Assembly: GCA_937898635.1 (NCBI GenBank)
Contig: CALEJW010000124.1
Span: forward strand, 1-21,061
Reading direction: 5' to 3'
Length of the DNA: 21,061 nucleotides
DNA from: an uncultured Pseudomonadota bacterium
Lineage (GTDB): Bacteria > Pseudomonadota > Gammaproteobacteria > Burkholderiales > Usitatibacteraceae
Shown: in pieces, positions 5,527-13,401 of the stretch
How the letters are laid out: each line of letters starts with the position of its first letter
Numbering within the stretch: the stretch's first letter is position 1
Position numbers and translations under genes: made by a program
Notes under the pieces: model-generated
Databases searched by the model: none
What the model was told of the DNA's origin: nothing
The model's input: the letters and a program-made list of their open reading frames with translations, nothing else

Positions 5527-8352
5527 ATGGATCGCGAGGCAACGCCGCACGCTGACGAGACGGACGGGAAGGCGCGCGTCCTGCTCGGCGTCGTGCGGGA
5601 GACCTGCCGCGACCTGCACCGCGAGCGCGTGCATCCCGACGACGTCTCGCTCGACGGTTCGCTGGAGCGCGACCTGGGGCTCGACAGCCTCGCGCGCGTG
5701 GAGCTCCTCATCCGGGTGGAGCGCGCCTTCGGCGTTCGCCTGCCCGAGGACACCATCGCCCGCGCCGACACGCCCCGCGACCTCCTCGCGGCCGTGGCCG
5801 CCGCGCCCCGCGACGTCTCGCGGGGCACGCTCGCGAAGGAGCGCGCCGCGCCCGTGGAGCGCCTGCGGGCCGAGCCCGCGGAAGCCGGGACGCTCCAGGA
5901 GGTGCTCGAGTGGCACGCCGGGAGGCACCCCGAGCGCCGGCAAGTCACCGTCGTCTCTCCCGACGGCGAGCAGGAGATCACCTACGGCGAACTGATGGCC
6001 GAAGCGAGCGCCGTCGCCGCGCGCCTGCAGGACGCCGGCGTGCAAGCCGGGCAGGCCGTGGCGATCATGCTGCCCACGGGCGCGGACTACTTCCACGCCT
6101 TCTTCGGCATCCTCCTCGCGGGCGCCATCCCGGTGCCGATCTACCCGCCCGCGCAGATGTCGCGCATCGAGGACCACGTGCGCCGCCACGCGGGGATCCT
6201 CGCCAACGCCGAGGCGGTGGCAATGCTCACGGTGGCCGAGGCGATGCCCGTCGCGCGCCTCCTGGAGGCGATCGTCCCGGGGCTGCGCCACGTTCTCGCC
6301 CTCGGCGGGCCCGGGGGCGCGCGCAGGGTCTTCACGCCGGCCGCGGCATCGCCCGGGGACATCGCCTTCATCCAGTACACCTCGGGCAGCACGGGCAACC
6401 CCAAGGGCGTGGTGCTCACCCACGCGAACCTGCTGGCCAACATCCGCGCGATCGGCAAGGGCGCGCGCGTGGCGCCGGAGGACGTCTTCGTGAGCTGGCT
6501 GCCGCTCTACCACGACTTCGGGCTCATCGCGACCTTCCTCGCGAGCCTGTACTACGGCAATCCCTTCGTCGTGCTCTCGCCGCTCACCTTCCTCGCGCGC
6601 CCCGAGAGCTGGCTGTGGGCCATCCACCGCCACGGCGGCACGCTCACCGCGGCGCCCAACTTCGCCTACGAGCTCTGCGTGAAGCGCATCCGGGACGAGC
6701 AGGTCGAGGGCGTGGACCTCTCCACCCTCCGCATCGCGGCCAACGGCGCGGAGCCCGTGAGCCCGGACACGATGGAACGCTTCATCGCGCGCTTCGCGAG
6801 GCACGGCTTCCGCCGCGAGGCGATGATGCCGGTGTTCGGGCTGGCGGAGGCGACCGTGGGGCTCCTCATCCCGCCGCTGGGCCGGGGGCCGCGCGTGGAC
6901 CGGATCCGCCGGGATACCTTCGTGCGCGAGCGCCGCGCGGTGCCGGCAGCGCCCGACGACAAGGACGCGATGCGCTTCGTCGCCTGCGGAAAGCCCCTTC
7001 CCGGGCACCGCATCCGCATCGTCGACGAGGCCGGAGGCGAGCTCGGCGAGCGCGAGGAAGGCCGGCTCGAGTTCCAGGGGCCGTCGGCCACGCGCGGCTA
7101 CTACCGCAATCCCGACGAGACCGCGCGGCTCTTCGACGGCGACTGGCTCGTCACCGGCGACCGCGCCTATCTCGCGGAAGGGGAGGTCTGCATCACCGGC
7201 CGCGTGAAGGACATCGTGATCCGGGCCGGGCGCAACATCTATCCCCACGAGATCGAGGAGGCGGTGGGTGCGGTGCCGGGCGTTCGCAAGGGCTGCGTGG
7301 CGGTATTCGGCAGCCCCGATCCGCAATCGGGCACGGAGCGCCTCGTGGTGCTCGCCGAGACGCGCGAGAAGGAGGACGCGGCACGGGAGAAGCTTCGCGA
7401 TGCGGTCACCCGCGCGGTCTCGGAAGTGCTGGGCGAGCCGCCGGACGAGGTGGTGCTCGCGCCGCCCCACACGGTGCCCAAGACCTCGAGCGGCAAGATC
7501 CGCCGCGCGGCGAGCCGCGAGGTGTTCGAGTCCGGTCTCGTCGGCGCGCCCACGCACGCGGTGTGGATGCAGTTCGCGCGCCTGGCGATGTCTGCCCTTG
7601 CCGCGAAGGCCGCGGCGTGGCTCGTGCTCGCGCGCCGCGCCCTTTACGCGGGATGGACCTGGGCCGTGTTCTGGACGCTTGCGCCGCCCGCCTGGCTCGC
7701 GATCGCCGCCACGAGGCGGCCGGCGACGGCCTGGCGCCTCGGCCGCGCCGCCGCGCGCACCTTCCTCGCGCTCATCGGCATCCGGCTCGTCGTGAAGGGC
7801 GCCCTGCCCCGCGGCGAGCCCTTCGTCGTCGTGGCCAACCACGCGAGCTACCTCGATGGTCTCGTGCTCGTGGCCGCGCTCGAAGACGCCTGCCGCTTCG
7901 TCGCCAAGCGCGAGTTGCTCGATCACGTGGTCTCGCGGGTCTTCCTCACGCGGCTCGGGGCGGATTTCGTGGAGCGCTTCTCGGCGGCGAAGAGCGTGGA
8001 GGACGCCGCGCGTCTCGCGGCCGACGCCGTGCAGGGCGCGCCGCTCGCGATATTCCCGGAGGGCACCTTCCGGCGCGCGCCGGGCTTGCTCGAATTCCGC
8101 CTCGGCGCGTTCGCCGCCGCGGCGCAGGCGCGCATTCCCGTGGTGCCGGTCGCGATCGCCGGCACCCGCGCGGTCCTTCCCGCGGGGACCTGGGCGCCGC
8201 GCCGGCACGCCGTCACGGTGACCTGCGGGGAACCCATCGCCGTTCCGGCCGACGCGGCGGACGCCTTCGCGGCGTCGGTCGCGATGCGCAACGCGGCGCG
8301 GGAAGCGATCCTGCGCGAAGTGGGAGAGGAGGACGCCGGGCACGTCGCCTGA
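5527..8352 (+). CDS. Three-domain fusion: acyl carrier protein - fatty acyl-AMP ligase type adenylating enzyme - PlsC acyltransferase
   Basis: 941 residues. Residues 20-95 form an acyl carrier domain with the phosphopantetheine serine at 54 (GLDSL). Residues 120-670 are an AMP-binding enzyme: P-loop YTSGSTGNPKG at 284-294, WLPLYHDFGLIATFL at 324-338, FGLAEATV at 437-444, TGDRA at 543-547 and the C-terminal lysine in PKTSSGKIRR at 651-660. The YHD and FGLAEATV blocks resemble fatty acyl-AMP ligases. A hydrophobic stretch at 685-730 precedes a PlsC domain with NHASYLDG (771-778, H772 and D777) and FPEGTF (843-848). Inferred role: activate a fatty acid, load it on the protein's own ACP and transfer it to a glycerophosphate or lysophospholipid at the membrane. 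E. coli Aas combines PlsC and ligase in the opposite order without a covalent ACP. Start set by GGAGAAAGG before ATG 5527. Substrates are unknown. Confidence 0.9.
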   Translation: MDREATPHADETDGKARVLLGVVRETCRDLHRERVHPDDVSLDGSLERDLGLDSLARVELLIRVERAFGVRLPEDTIARADTPRDLLAAVAAAPRDVSRGTLAKERAAPVERLRAEPAEAGTLQEVLEWHAGRHPERRQVTVVSPDGEQEITYGELMAEASAVAARLQDAGVQAGQAVAIMLPTGADYFHAFFGILLAGAIPVPIYPPAQMSRIEDHVRRHAGILANAEAVAMLTVAEAMPVARLLEAIVPGLRHVLALGGPGGARRVFTPAAASPGDIAFIQYTSGSTGNPKGVVLTHANLLANIRAIGKGARVAPEDVFVSWLPLYHDFGLIATFLASLYYGNPFVVLSPLTFLARPESWLWAIHRHGGTLTAAPNFAYELCVKRIRDEQVEGVDLSTLRIAANGAEPVSPDTMERFIARFARHGFRREAMMPVFGLAEATVGLLIPPLGRGPRVDRIRRDTFVRERRAVPAAPDDKDAMRFVACGKPLPGHRIRIVDEAGGELGEREEGRLEFQGPSATRGYYRNPDETARLFDGDWLVTGDRAYLAEGEVCITGRVKDIVIRAGRNIYPHEIEEAVGAVPGVRKGCVAVFGSPDPQSGTERLVVLAETREKEDAAREKLRDAVTRAVSEVLGEPPDEVVLAPPHTVPKTSSGKIRRAASREVFESGLVGAPTHAVWMQFARLAMSALAAKAAAWLVLARRALYAGWTWAVFWTLAPPAWLAIAATRRPATAWRLGRAAARTFLALIGIRLVVKGALPRGEPFVVVANHASYLDGLVLVAALEDACRFVAKRELLDHVVSRVFLTRLGADFVERFSAAKSVEDAARLAADAVQGAPLAIFPEGTFRRAPGLLEFRLGAFAAAAQARIPVVPVAIAGTRAVLPAGTWAPRRHAVTVTCGEPIAVPADAADAFAASVAMRNAAREAILREVGEEDAGHVA

Positions 8353-8394
8353 CTTCGCGCGGCCGCGTCGCCTGACTTCGCGCGGCCGCGTCGC
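8343..8394 (+). repeat. 23-bp tandem duplication spanning the stop codon of the fusion gene
   Basis: Two identical 23-bp units, 8343-8365 and 8366-8388, both beginning CGTCGCCTGACTTCGCGCGG, followed by a 6-bp partial third copy to 8394. The first unit includes the last codons and TGA stop (8350-8352) of the upstream gene, so the copy places a second stop downstream. Probably replication slippage. Confidence 0.9.
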
Positions 8395-8410
8395 GAGCGC
8401 CCAAAAGGAC

Positions 8411-8436
8411 ACGGGCGGCGATGGCTCGCCGCCCGT
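8411..8436. terminator. Hairpin terminator between convergent fusion gene and tRNA-Pro
   Basis: Perfect 11-bp stem ACGGGCGGCGA / TCGCCGCCCGT with a 4-nt loop. On the plus strand it is followed by CATTTCATC, on the minus strand by GTCCTTTTGG. Neither is a long T-tract, so it may act weakly in both directions. Placement after the stop codon and after the tRNA 3' end fits a shared terminator. Confidence 0.65.
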
Positions 8437-8454
8437 CATTTCATCGTGTGGGAT

Positions 8455-8531
<77 letters not shown>

Positions 8532-8543
8532 ACCGAGAGCGGA

Positions 8544-8549
8544 ATTATA
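8544..8549 (-). promoter_or_regulatory. -10 box of tRNA-Pro
   Basis: A perfect TATAAT, 12 nt before the tRNA 5' end, in the context GCTATAATTCCGCTC. Nearly the same context precedes tRNA-Val at 20557-20552. No good -35 hexamer is visible 17 nt upstream. Confidence 0.75.
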
Positions 8550-8561
8550 GCCGAACCGGGC

Positions 8562-8577
8562 TCCCGCCTACGCGGGA
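8562..8577. repeat. REP-like palindrome
   Basis: Inverted repeat TCCCGC-CTAC-GCGGGA, followed by ATGCGGGGA. It resembles the TTCCCGC-N4-GCGGGAA palindromes dispersed between genes in many betaproteobacteria. It lies in the gap between the MerR-type gene and tRNA-Pro. Only one copy is in this window, so its repeated nature is an inference. Confidence 0.45.
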
Positions 8578-8600
8578 ATGCGGGGAAAAACCGCGGGAAA

Positions 8601-8615
8601 GGCGGCGGGGCCGCC
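8601..8615 (-). terminator. Short GC-rich hairpin at the end of the pheST-ihfA-merR operon
   Basis: GGCGGC-CCC-GCCGCC followed by TTTCCC, starting at the last base of the stop codon of the MerR-type gene. The stem is 6 bp and the T run only three bases, so this is a weak candidate. Confidence 0.35.
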
Positions 8616-9004
8616 TATTCCTTGTCGAGCATCTTGAGGATGCTCTTGAGTTCCTTGCGGATGTTCGCCGGCGAGATGGGCTGCGGGACGGTCATGGTGC
8701 CGTACTGCGCGTAGGCGCCCGTGCGGGAGGCGACGGGCTCCTCGAGGCGGTTCCTCGCGCCGTTGATGGTGAAGCCGTGCTCGTAGAGGAGTTCCCGGAT
8801 GCGCCGGATCAGCAGCACCTCGTGGTGCTGGTAATAGCGCCGGTTGCCCCTGCGCTTCAGGGGCTTCAGCTGCGTGAATTCCTGCTCCCAGTACCGAAGC
8901 ACATGGGGCTTCACCCCGCACAATTCGCTAACTTCGCCGATCGTGAAATAGCGCTTGGCGGGGATCGCCGGCAGGTCATTCGTTGCCAGGTTCTCCGTGG
9001 CCAT
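8615..9004 (-). CDS. MerR-family transcriptional regulator (ihfA-linked type)
   Basis: 129 residues. A MerR-type winged helix-turn-helix occupies about 19-88: YFTIGEVSELCGVKPHVLRYWEQEF, then RRGNRRYYQHHEVLLIRRIRELL. No conserved metal-binding cysteine pair is seen in the C-terminal 40 residues, so metal sensing is unlikely. A gene of this kind commonly follows ihfA in betaproteobacteria; its ligand and targets are not known to me. The ATG at 9004 lies inside the ihfA coding region, a 29-bp overlap, with GGAG about 10 nt upstream, so translation is probably coupled. Last protein gene of the block before tRNA-Pro. Confidence 0.92.
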   Translation of the reverse strand: MATENLATNDLPAIPAKRYFTIGEVSELCGVKPHVLRYWEQEFTQLKPLKRRGNRRYYQHHEVLLIRRIRELLYEHGFTINGARNRLEEPVASRTGAYAQYGTMTVPQPISPANIRKELKSILKMLDKE

Positions 9005-9302
9005 TGAAAGACTTCTCCACCAGGGTCTTCAACTTCTGGCTCGCGTGGAAAGTCACCACGCGCCGGGCAGTGATGGGAATCTCCTCCCCGGTCTTCGGGT
9101 TGCGGCCGGGTCTCTGCGGTTTCTTGCGAAGCTGGAAGTTGCCGAAGCCGGAGAGCTTCACCATCTCCCCCCGTTCGAGGGCGACACGAATCTCCTCGAA
9201 GAAGGACTCGACCATGTCCTTGGCCTCGCGTTTGTTGAGGCCGACCTTTTCGAACATGAGGTCGGCCAGCTCGGCCTTGGTGAGGGTGACCTTGTCTTTC
9301 AC
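8976..9302 (-). CDS. ihfA: Integration host factor alpha subunit
   Basis: Small DNA-bending protein that works as a heterodimer with IhfB in nucleoid structure, recombination and transcription. The 108 residues match IHF-alpha: LTKAELADLMFEKVGLNKREA, then GEMVKLSGFGNFQLRKK and the DNA-binding arm RPGRNPKTGEEIPI, whose proline intercalates in DNA. The only reasonable start is GTG at 9302. It overlaps the pheT stop in the sequence GTGA, the same coupling seen at pheS-pheT with ATGA. No separate Shine-Dalgarno site is visible, which also points to coupling. The pheT-ihfA order is standard for proteobacteria. Confidence 0.96.
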   Translation of the reverse strand: MKDKVTLTKAELADLMFEKVGLNKREAKDMVESFFEEIRVALERGEMVKLSGFGNFQLRKKPQRPGRNPKTGEEIPITARRVVTFHASQKLKTLVEKSFNGHGEPGNE

Positions 9303-11662
9303 GTGCGCGGCAATGCATTGAATTTTTGTGAGAGAAGCAGGCGGACGGAAGCCACGATTTCCTCCACCTGGGCATCTGTCAAAGTTCTGGCAGTATCCTG
9401 CATAACTATACGAAACGCAAGGCTTTTTTGCCCGTTCTCCACCCCTTTGCCGCGGTAGAGATCGAACACCTCGACCTGCCTCACGCAGGCCGGGACCGAG
9501 GCCCGGATCGCCTCCAGCAGGGCCCCCGCCGGGAGCTTCTCGTCCACCACCACGGCGAGGTCGCGACGGACCGCCGGCATGCGCGAGACGCCCGCGAAAC
9601 GCGGCGCCCGCCCTTCCAGGAGCGCGTCGCAATCGAGCTCGAAGAGGACCGGCGCGAGGTCCAGCTCGTATTTCAGCTGCAACGCGGGATGCAGCTCGCC
9701 CACGATGCCCACGTCGCGATCGCCCGCCCGCACGCGCGCGCAGCGGCCCGGGTGGCAGGCGGGGTGGCGGAACGGAACGAACGCGAGCTCGAGGCTTGCG
9801 CCGGCGATGGCCTCGAGGTCGGCCTTCGCGTCGAAGAAATCCGCCGCGGGCGACTTCTCGCCCCATTGTTCGGGCAGGCGGCTGCCGTACGCGATCGCCG
9901 CGAGCCGCTCGGGCTGCTCCCGGTCCTCGGGACCCTCGCCGAGGAAGCAGCGCCCGATCTCGAAGAGGCGCACGCGCTCCTCCCCGCGGTTCAGGTTCGA
10001 CTTCACCGCCGCGACGAGCCCGCCGAGGAGCGTCGAGCGCATCACGTCCATGTTGCTCGCGATCGGGTTGGCGAGGCGCACCGCCGACGCGTTTCCGGCG
10101 AAGTCCTGCTCCCACTGCGAGGAGACGAAGCTGTAGTTCACGACCTCCTGGTAGCCGAGCGCTGCGGCCGCGAGCTTCAGGCCGTGGCGCGAGCGCCGCC
10201 CTTCCGGGGACGGCACCATCGGAAGGCTCGACCGGGGAACGCGCGCGGGGACGTGCTCGAACCCGTGCACGCGCGCGACCTCCTCCACGAAGTCCTCCTC
10301 GATCGCGAGGTCGAAGCGCCAGCTCGGGGGCGTGACGACGAAACCGGCGGCTTCCCGCGACACGGCGCAGCGCAGGCGCCCGAAGGCCTCCCCCATGAAA
10401 TCGTCGGCGATGTCGTAGCCCAGGAGCGCGCGCACGCGCGCCGGGCGCACGCGGGTGGGCTCGCGCGGGGGAAGTTCGCCCGAGGCTTCGCTCACCGGCC
10501 CCGCACGGCCGCCGCAGATCTCGAGCGTGAGCGCCGTGGCCCGCTCGAGCGCGGCGCGGGTCGCGGCGAAGTCGACGCCCCGCTCGAACCGGTAGGCGGC
10601 GTCGCTCGCGAGCGCGAGGGCCCTGGCGCGGCCCTGGATGGCTTCCGGATGGAACCACGCCGCCTCGAAGAACACGTCCGTGGTGGCGGCGGTCACCATG
10701 GTGTCGAAGCCGCCCATCACGCCGCCCAGGGCCACCGGCCCGGACTCGTCCGTGATGAGGAGAAGGTTCGGGATGTACTCGGCCCAGGCCTCGGTGAGGA
10801 GCTTCAGCTCTTCCCCGGGCTTCGCCATGCGCACGTCGATCGCGCCCTTCAGCTTCGCGTCGTCGAAGGCGTGCATGGGCTGGCCGCGTTCCAGCATCAC
10901 GAAGTTGGTGATGTCCACGAGCGGGCTTCGGGGCCTCAGGCCCGCGCGCTCGAGGCGCCGCGCCATCCAGTCCGGCGTCCTGGCCGCCGGGTCCAGTCCG
11001 CGGATCACCCGGCCGGCGTAGTAGCCGCAAGCCTTCCTTTCCGTGATCCGGACCTCGCGAGCGTCGGGGATCGTCGCGGCGACGGGCTTCGGCTCCGCGA
11101 GACCCGCGGGCCGGCCCGTGAGCGCGGCGATCTCCCGGATGACGCCGGCCATCGAGAGGCAGTCGCCGCGGTTGGGCGTGAGCTTCAGGGTGAGGACGGT
11201 ATCGCCGAGTTCCAGGTACTCGCGGATGTCGCGCCCCACGGGCGCGTCCGGCGGCAGGACGAGGAGCCCGGCGTGATCGTCGGAGAGCCCCAGCTCGCGC
11301 GCGGAGCAGAGCATGCCGTGCGACTCGACGCCGCGCAGCTTCGCGGCCTTGATCGCGAGGCCCGGGAGCTTCGCGCCCACGAGGGCGCAGGGCACCTTCT
11401 GGCCCGCCGCGACGTTGGGCGCGCCGCAGACGATCTGGAGCGCGCTGCCGGTCCCCGCGTCCACCTGCGCGACGCGCAGCTTGTCCGCGTCCGGGTGCGG
11501 GGCGACCTCGCGCACGTGGGCCACGACGACGCCCTCGAAGTCCGCGGCGACGGGAGCGGTCTCCTCGACCTCGAGCCCGCCCATGGTGAGCACGCGCGAG
11601 AGCTCGTCCACGGGAAGGTCGATCCCGGAGAGTTCGCGCAGCCAGGCGACGGAGACCTTCAT
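9299..11662 (-). CDS. pheT: Phenylalanine-tRNA ligase beta subunit
   Basis: Large subunit of the alpha2-beta2 PheRS; binds tRNA-Phe and edits mischarged tyrosine. 787 residues, near the 795 of E. coli. The OB-type tRNA-binding domain is at about 42-150 (VVVAHVREVAPHPDADKLRV). The B3/B4 and B5 regions follow. The C-terminal ferredoxin-like anticodon-binding domain spans about 690-787 (SRMPAVRRDLAVVVDE). The GGVMGG loop is present. The segment just before it, LTEAWAEYIPNLLLITDES, looks diverged from what I expect but stays in frame. The ATG at 11662 overlaps the pheS stop (ATGA), giving coupled equimolar synthesis. Confidence 0.97.
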   Translation of the reverse strand: MKVSVAWLRELSGIDLPVDELSRVLTMGGLEVEETAPVAADFEGVVVAHVREVAPHPDADKLRVAQVDAGTGSALQIVCGAPNVAAGQKVPCALVGAKLPGLAIKAAKLRGVESHGMLCSARELGLSDDHAGLLVLPPDAPVGRDIREYLELGDTVLTLKLTPNRGDCLSMAGVIREIAALTGRPAGLAEPKPVAATIPDAREVRITERKACGYYAGRVIRGLDPAARTPDWMARRLERAGLRPRSPLVDITNFVMLERGQPMHAFDDAKLKGAIDVRMAKPGEELKLLTEAWAEYIPNLLLITDESGPVALGGVMGGFDTMVTAATTDVFFEAAWFHPEAIQGRARALALASDAAYRFERGVDFAATRAALERATALTLEICGGRAGPVSEASGELPPREPTRVRPARVRALLGYDIADDFMGEAFGRLRCAVSREAAGFVVTPPSWRFDLAIEEDFVEEVARVHGFEHVPARVPRSSLPMVPSPEGRRSRHGLKLAAAALGYQEVVNYSFVSSQWEQDFAGNASAVRLANPIASNMDVMRSTLLGGLVAAVKSNLNRGEERVRLFEIGRCFLGEGPEDREQPERLAAIAYGSRLPEQWGEKSPAADFFDAKADLEAIAGASLELAFVPFRHPACHPGRCARVRAGDRDVGIVGELHPALQLKYELDLAPVLFELDCDALLEGRAPRFAGVSRMPAVRRDLAVVVDEKLPAGALLEAIRASVPACVRQVEVFDLYRGKGVENGQKSLAFRIVMQDTARTLTDAQVEEIVASVRLLLSQKFNALPRT

Positions 11663-12660
11663 CGGAACTGCCTCAGGAACTTCAGGTCGTTGTCGAAGAA
11701 GAGGCGCAGGTCGTTCACGCCGTACTTGAGCATCGCGAGGCGGTCGATCCCCATGCCGAAGGCGAACCCGGAGTAGCGCTCCGGGTCGATTCCGCCGTTG
11801 CGCAGCACGTCCGGGTGAACGACGCCCGCTCCGGCGATCTCGAGGTACTTGACCTCGCCGTCCTTCCTCTCCCATTCCATGTCGATCTCGACGCCCGGCT
11901 CGACGAACGGGAAGTAGGAGGGCCGGAACCGGACCTCGATGTCGTCGCGCTCGAAGAAGGCCCGCAGGAACTGCGCCACGGTGCCCTTCAGGTCCGCGAG
12001 GCTCACGCCCTCGTCCACCCACAGGCCCTCCAGCTGGTGGAACATCGGCGAGTGGGTCGCGTCGTGGTCCACGCGGTAGACGCGGCCCGGGCAGATGATG
12101 CGGATGGGCGGCTTGTGCGAGCGCATGTAGCGGATCTGCACGGGCGAGGTGTGCGTGCGCAGCACCTTGTCGGAATCCGCGACGTAGAAGGTGTCCTGCA
12201 TGCTCCGCGACGGGTGGTCCGGGAACATGCGAAGCGCGGTGAAATTGTAGAAATCGTTCTCGATCTCCGGGCCGTCGGCCACCGAGAATCCCATCGAGGC
12301 GAAGAGCCGCTCGATCCTCTCCTGCGCCCGCGAGATCGGGTGCAGCCCCCCCGCGGACTGGTGTCGCCCGGGCAGCGTCACGTCGATCGACTCGGCGGCG
12401 AGGCGGCTCTCGAGCTCCGCGGCGGCGAGCGCCCCGCGCCTCGCCTGGACGAGTTCCTCGACCCGGACCTTCGCCTCGTTGATGGCCGCGCCCGCAGCCG
12501 GACGATCCGCGGCCGGGAGCTTCCCCAGCCCCTTCAGGAGTTCGGTGAGCGCGCCCGCCTTGCCGAGGAAGCGAGCCTTGGCCTGCTCGAGGTCCGCGAC
12601 GCTCGCGGCCGCCTCGAAGGCGGAACGGGCGGCGGAAACGATGTCGTCGGGCGATGGCAT
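11659..12660 (-). CDS. pheS: Phenylalanine-tRNA ligase alpha subunit
   Basis: Catalytic subunit that charges tRNA-Phe; class II synthetase. The 333 residues fit the family. The N-terminal coiled-coil covers about 1-90. Catalytic core motifs follow: GPEIENDFYNFTALRMFPDHP (130-150), motif 2 region PGRVYRVDHDATHSPMFHQLEG (from 191) and motif 3 GFAFGMGIDRLAMLKYG near the C-terminus, which contains the alanine important for Phe specificity. The ATG at 12660 has no clear Shine-Dalgarno site. An intrinsic terminator lies 20 nt upstream, after rplT, so expression may depend on read-through or an internal promoter. Confidence 0.97.
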   Translation of the reverse strand: MPSPDDIVSAARSAFEAAASVADLEQAKARFLGKAGALTELLKGLGKLPAADRPAAGAAINEAKVRVEELVQARRGALAAAELESRLAAESIDVTLPGRHQSAGGLHPISRAQERIERLFASMGFSVADGPEIENDFYNFTALRMFPDHPSRSMQDTFYVADSDKVLRTHTSPVQIRYMRSHKPPIRIICPGRVYRVDHDATHSPMFHQLEGLWVDEGVSLADLKGTVAQFLRAFFERDDIEVRFRPSYFPFVEPGVEIDMEWERKDGEVKYLEIAGAGVVHPDVLRNGGIDPERYSGFAFGMGIDRLAMLKYGVNDLRLFFDNDLKFLRQFR

Positions 12661-12680
12661 GGTCGGTATCGTGGTCGGGA

Positions 12681-12708
12681 AAGAAAAAGGGGCTCCCGCG
12701 AGAGCCCC
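12681..12708 (-). terminator. Intrinsic terminator between rplT and pheS
   Basis: On the minus strand, GGGGCTC and GAGCCCC form a 7-bp stem, extendable by one G-U pair, followed by TTTTTCTTT. It starts 21 nt after the rplT stop codon and ends 20 nt before pheS. CGGGAAG before the stem and CTTTCCCG after it can form an outer extension. It should end the infC-rpmI-rplT transcript, with partial read-through into pheST. Confidence 0.88.
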
Positions 12709-12729
12709 TCTTCCCGGTTCAGCGTCGAA

Positions 12730-13089
12730 TCAGGCGCCGAGGCTCGACTTCGCCTGCTCGACGATCCGGCTGAAGGCCGGCTTGTCCTGCACGGCGAGGT
12801 CCGCCAGCACCTTGCGGTCGATCTCGATGGAACCCTTCTTCAGGCCCGCCATGAAGCGGCTGTAGGTCATCCCGGCTTCGCGGACGGCGGCGTTGATGCG
12901 GGCGATCCACAGGCCGCGGAACTCGCGCTTCTTCGCGCGGCGGTCGCGGTAGGCGTACTGGCCCGCCTTCATCACCGCTTCCTTGGCGATGCGGTAGACG
13001 TTCTTGCGGCGGCCGCGGTAACCCTTGGCGAGTTCCAGGACCTTCTTGTGGCGCGCGCGCGCCGTCACTCCACGTTTTACGCGAGGCAT
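12730..13089 (-). CDS. rplT: 50S ribosomal protein L20
   Basis: Large-subunit assembly protein that binds 23S rRNA. 119 residues, beginning MPRVKRGVTARARHKKVLELAKGY, the diagnostic L20 N-terminus. It continues with RIAKEAVMKAGQYAYRDRRAKKR and ARINAAVREAGMTYSRFM. GAAGGAGATAG precedes the ATG. It follows rpmI by 12 nt. In E. coli L20 represses translation of rpmI-rplT by binding the leader. The 102-nt infC-rpmI gap could hold such a site, but I cannot identify it by eye. Confidence 0.98.
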   Translation of the reverse strand: MPRVKRGVTARARHKKVLELAKGYRGRRKNVYRIAKEAVMKAGQYAYRDRRAKKREFRGLWIARINAAVREAGMTYSRFMAGLKKGSIEIDRKVLADLAVQDKPAFSRIVEQAKSSLGA

Positions 13090-13101
13090 CGTCTATCTCC
13101 T

Positions 13102-13299
13102 TCAGGCGTAGGGAAGCATCGCCTTGACGTGGTCGACATTGGTCTTGTGGACCCCCGTCGTGCCCCGGAGCTGGCGCTTCGATTTCGTGGTCTTCTTGGT
13201 GAGGATGTGGCGCTTGCCCGCCTGGCCACGCTTCACGGAGCCGCCTGCGCGGACCTTGAAGCGCTTGGCGGCGCCACTCTTGGTCTTCATCTTGGGCAT
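13102..13299 (-). CDS. rpmI: 50S ribosomal protein L35
   Basis: Small basic ribosomal protein of 65 residues, beginning MPKMKTKSGAAKRFKVRAGGSVKRG and containing RHILTKKTTKSKRQLRG, both typical of L35. AAGGAGGG lies just before the ATG. It lies between infC and rplT as in most bacteria. The 102-nt gap to infC contains a run of CCCCCCCGGGGG, a likely hairpin base. Confidence 0.98.
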   Translation of the reverse strand: MPKMKTKSGAAKRFKVRAGGSVKRGQAGKRHILTKKTTKSKRQLRGTTGVHKTNVDHVKAMLPYA

Positions 13300-13401
13300 G
13301 GTTGCCCTCCTTCTCTTCGTCTTGGCGCAGCAGGTGGCGGAAACGGTTCCGCGCTTTCGAGACCTGAAGTCGCCTTCTTTGCCCCCGGGGGGGCGGTGCC
13401 G

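Noticed and set aside
13300..13401. L20-binding pseudoknot in the infC-rpmI gap
   Set aside because: A C/G run is present, but I could not build a structure convincingly like the known L20 operator by eye.
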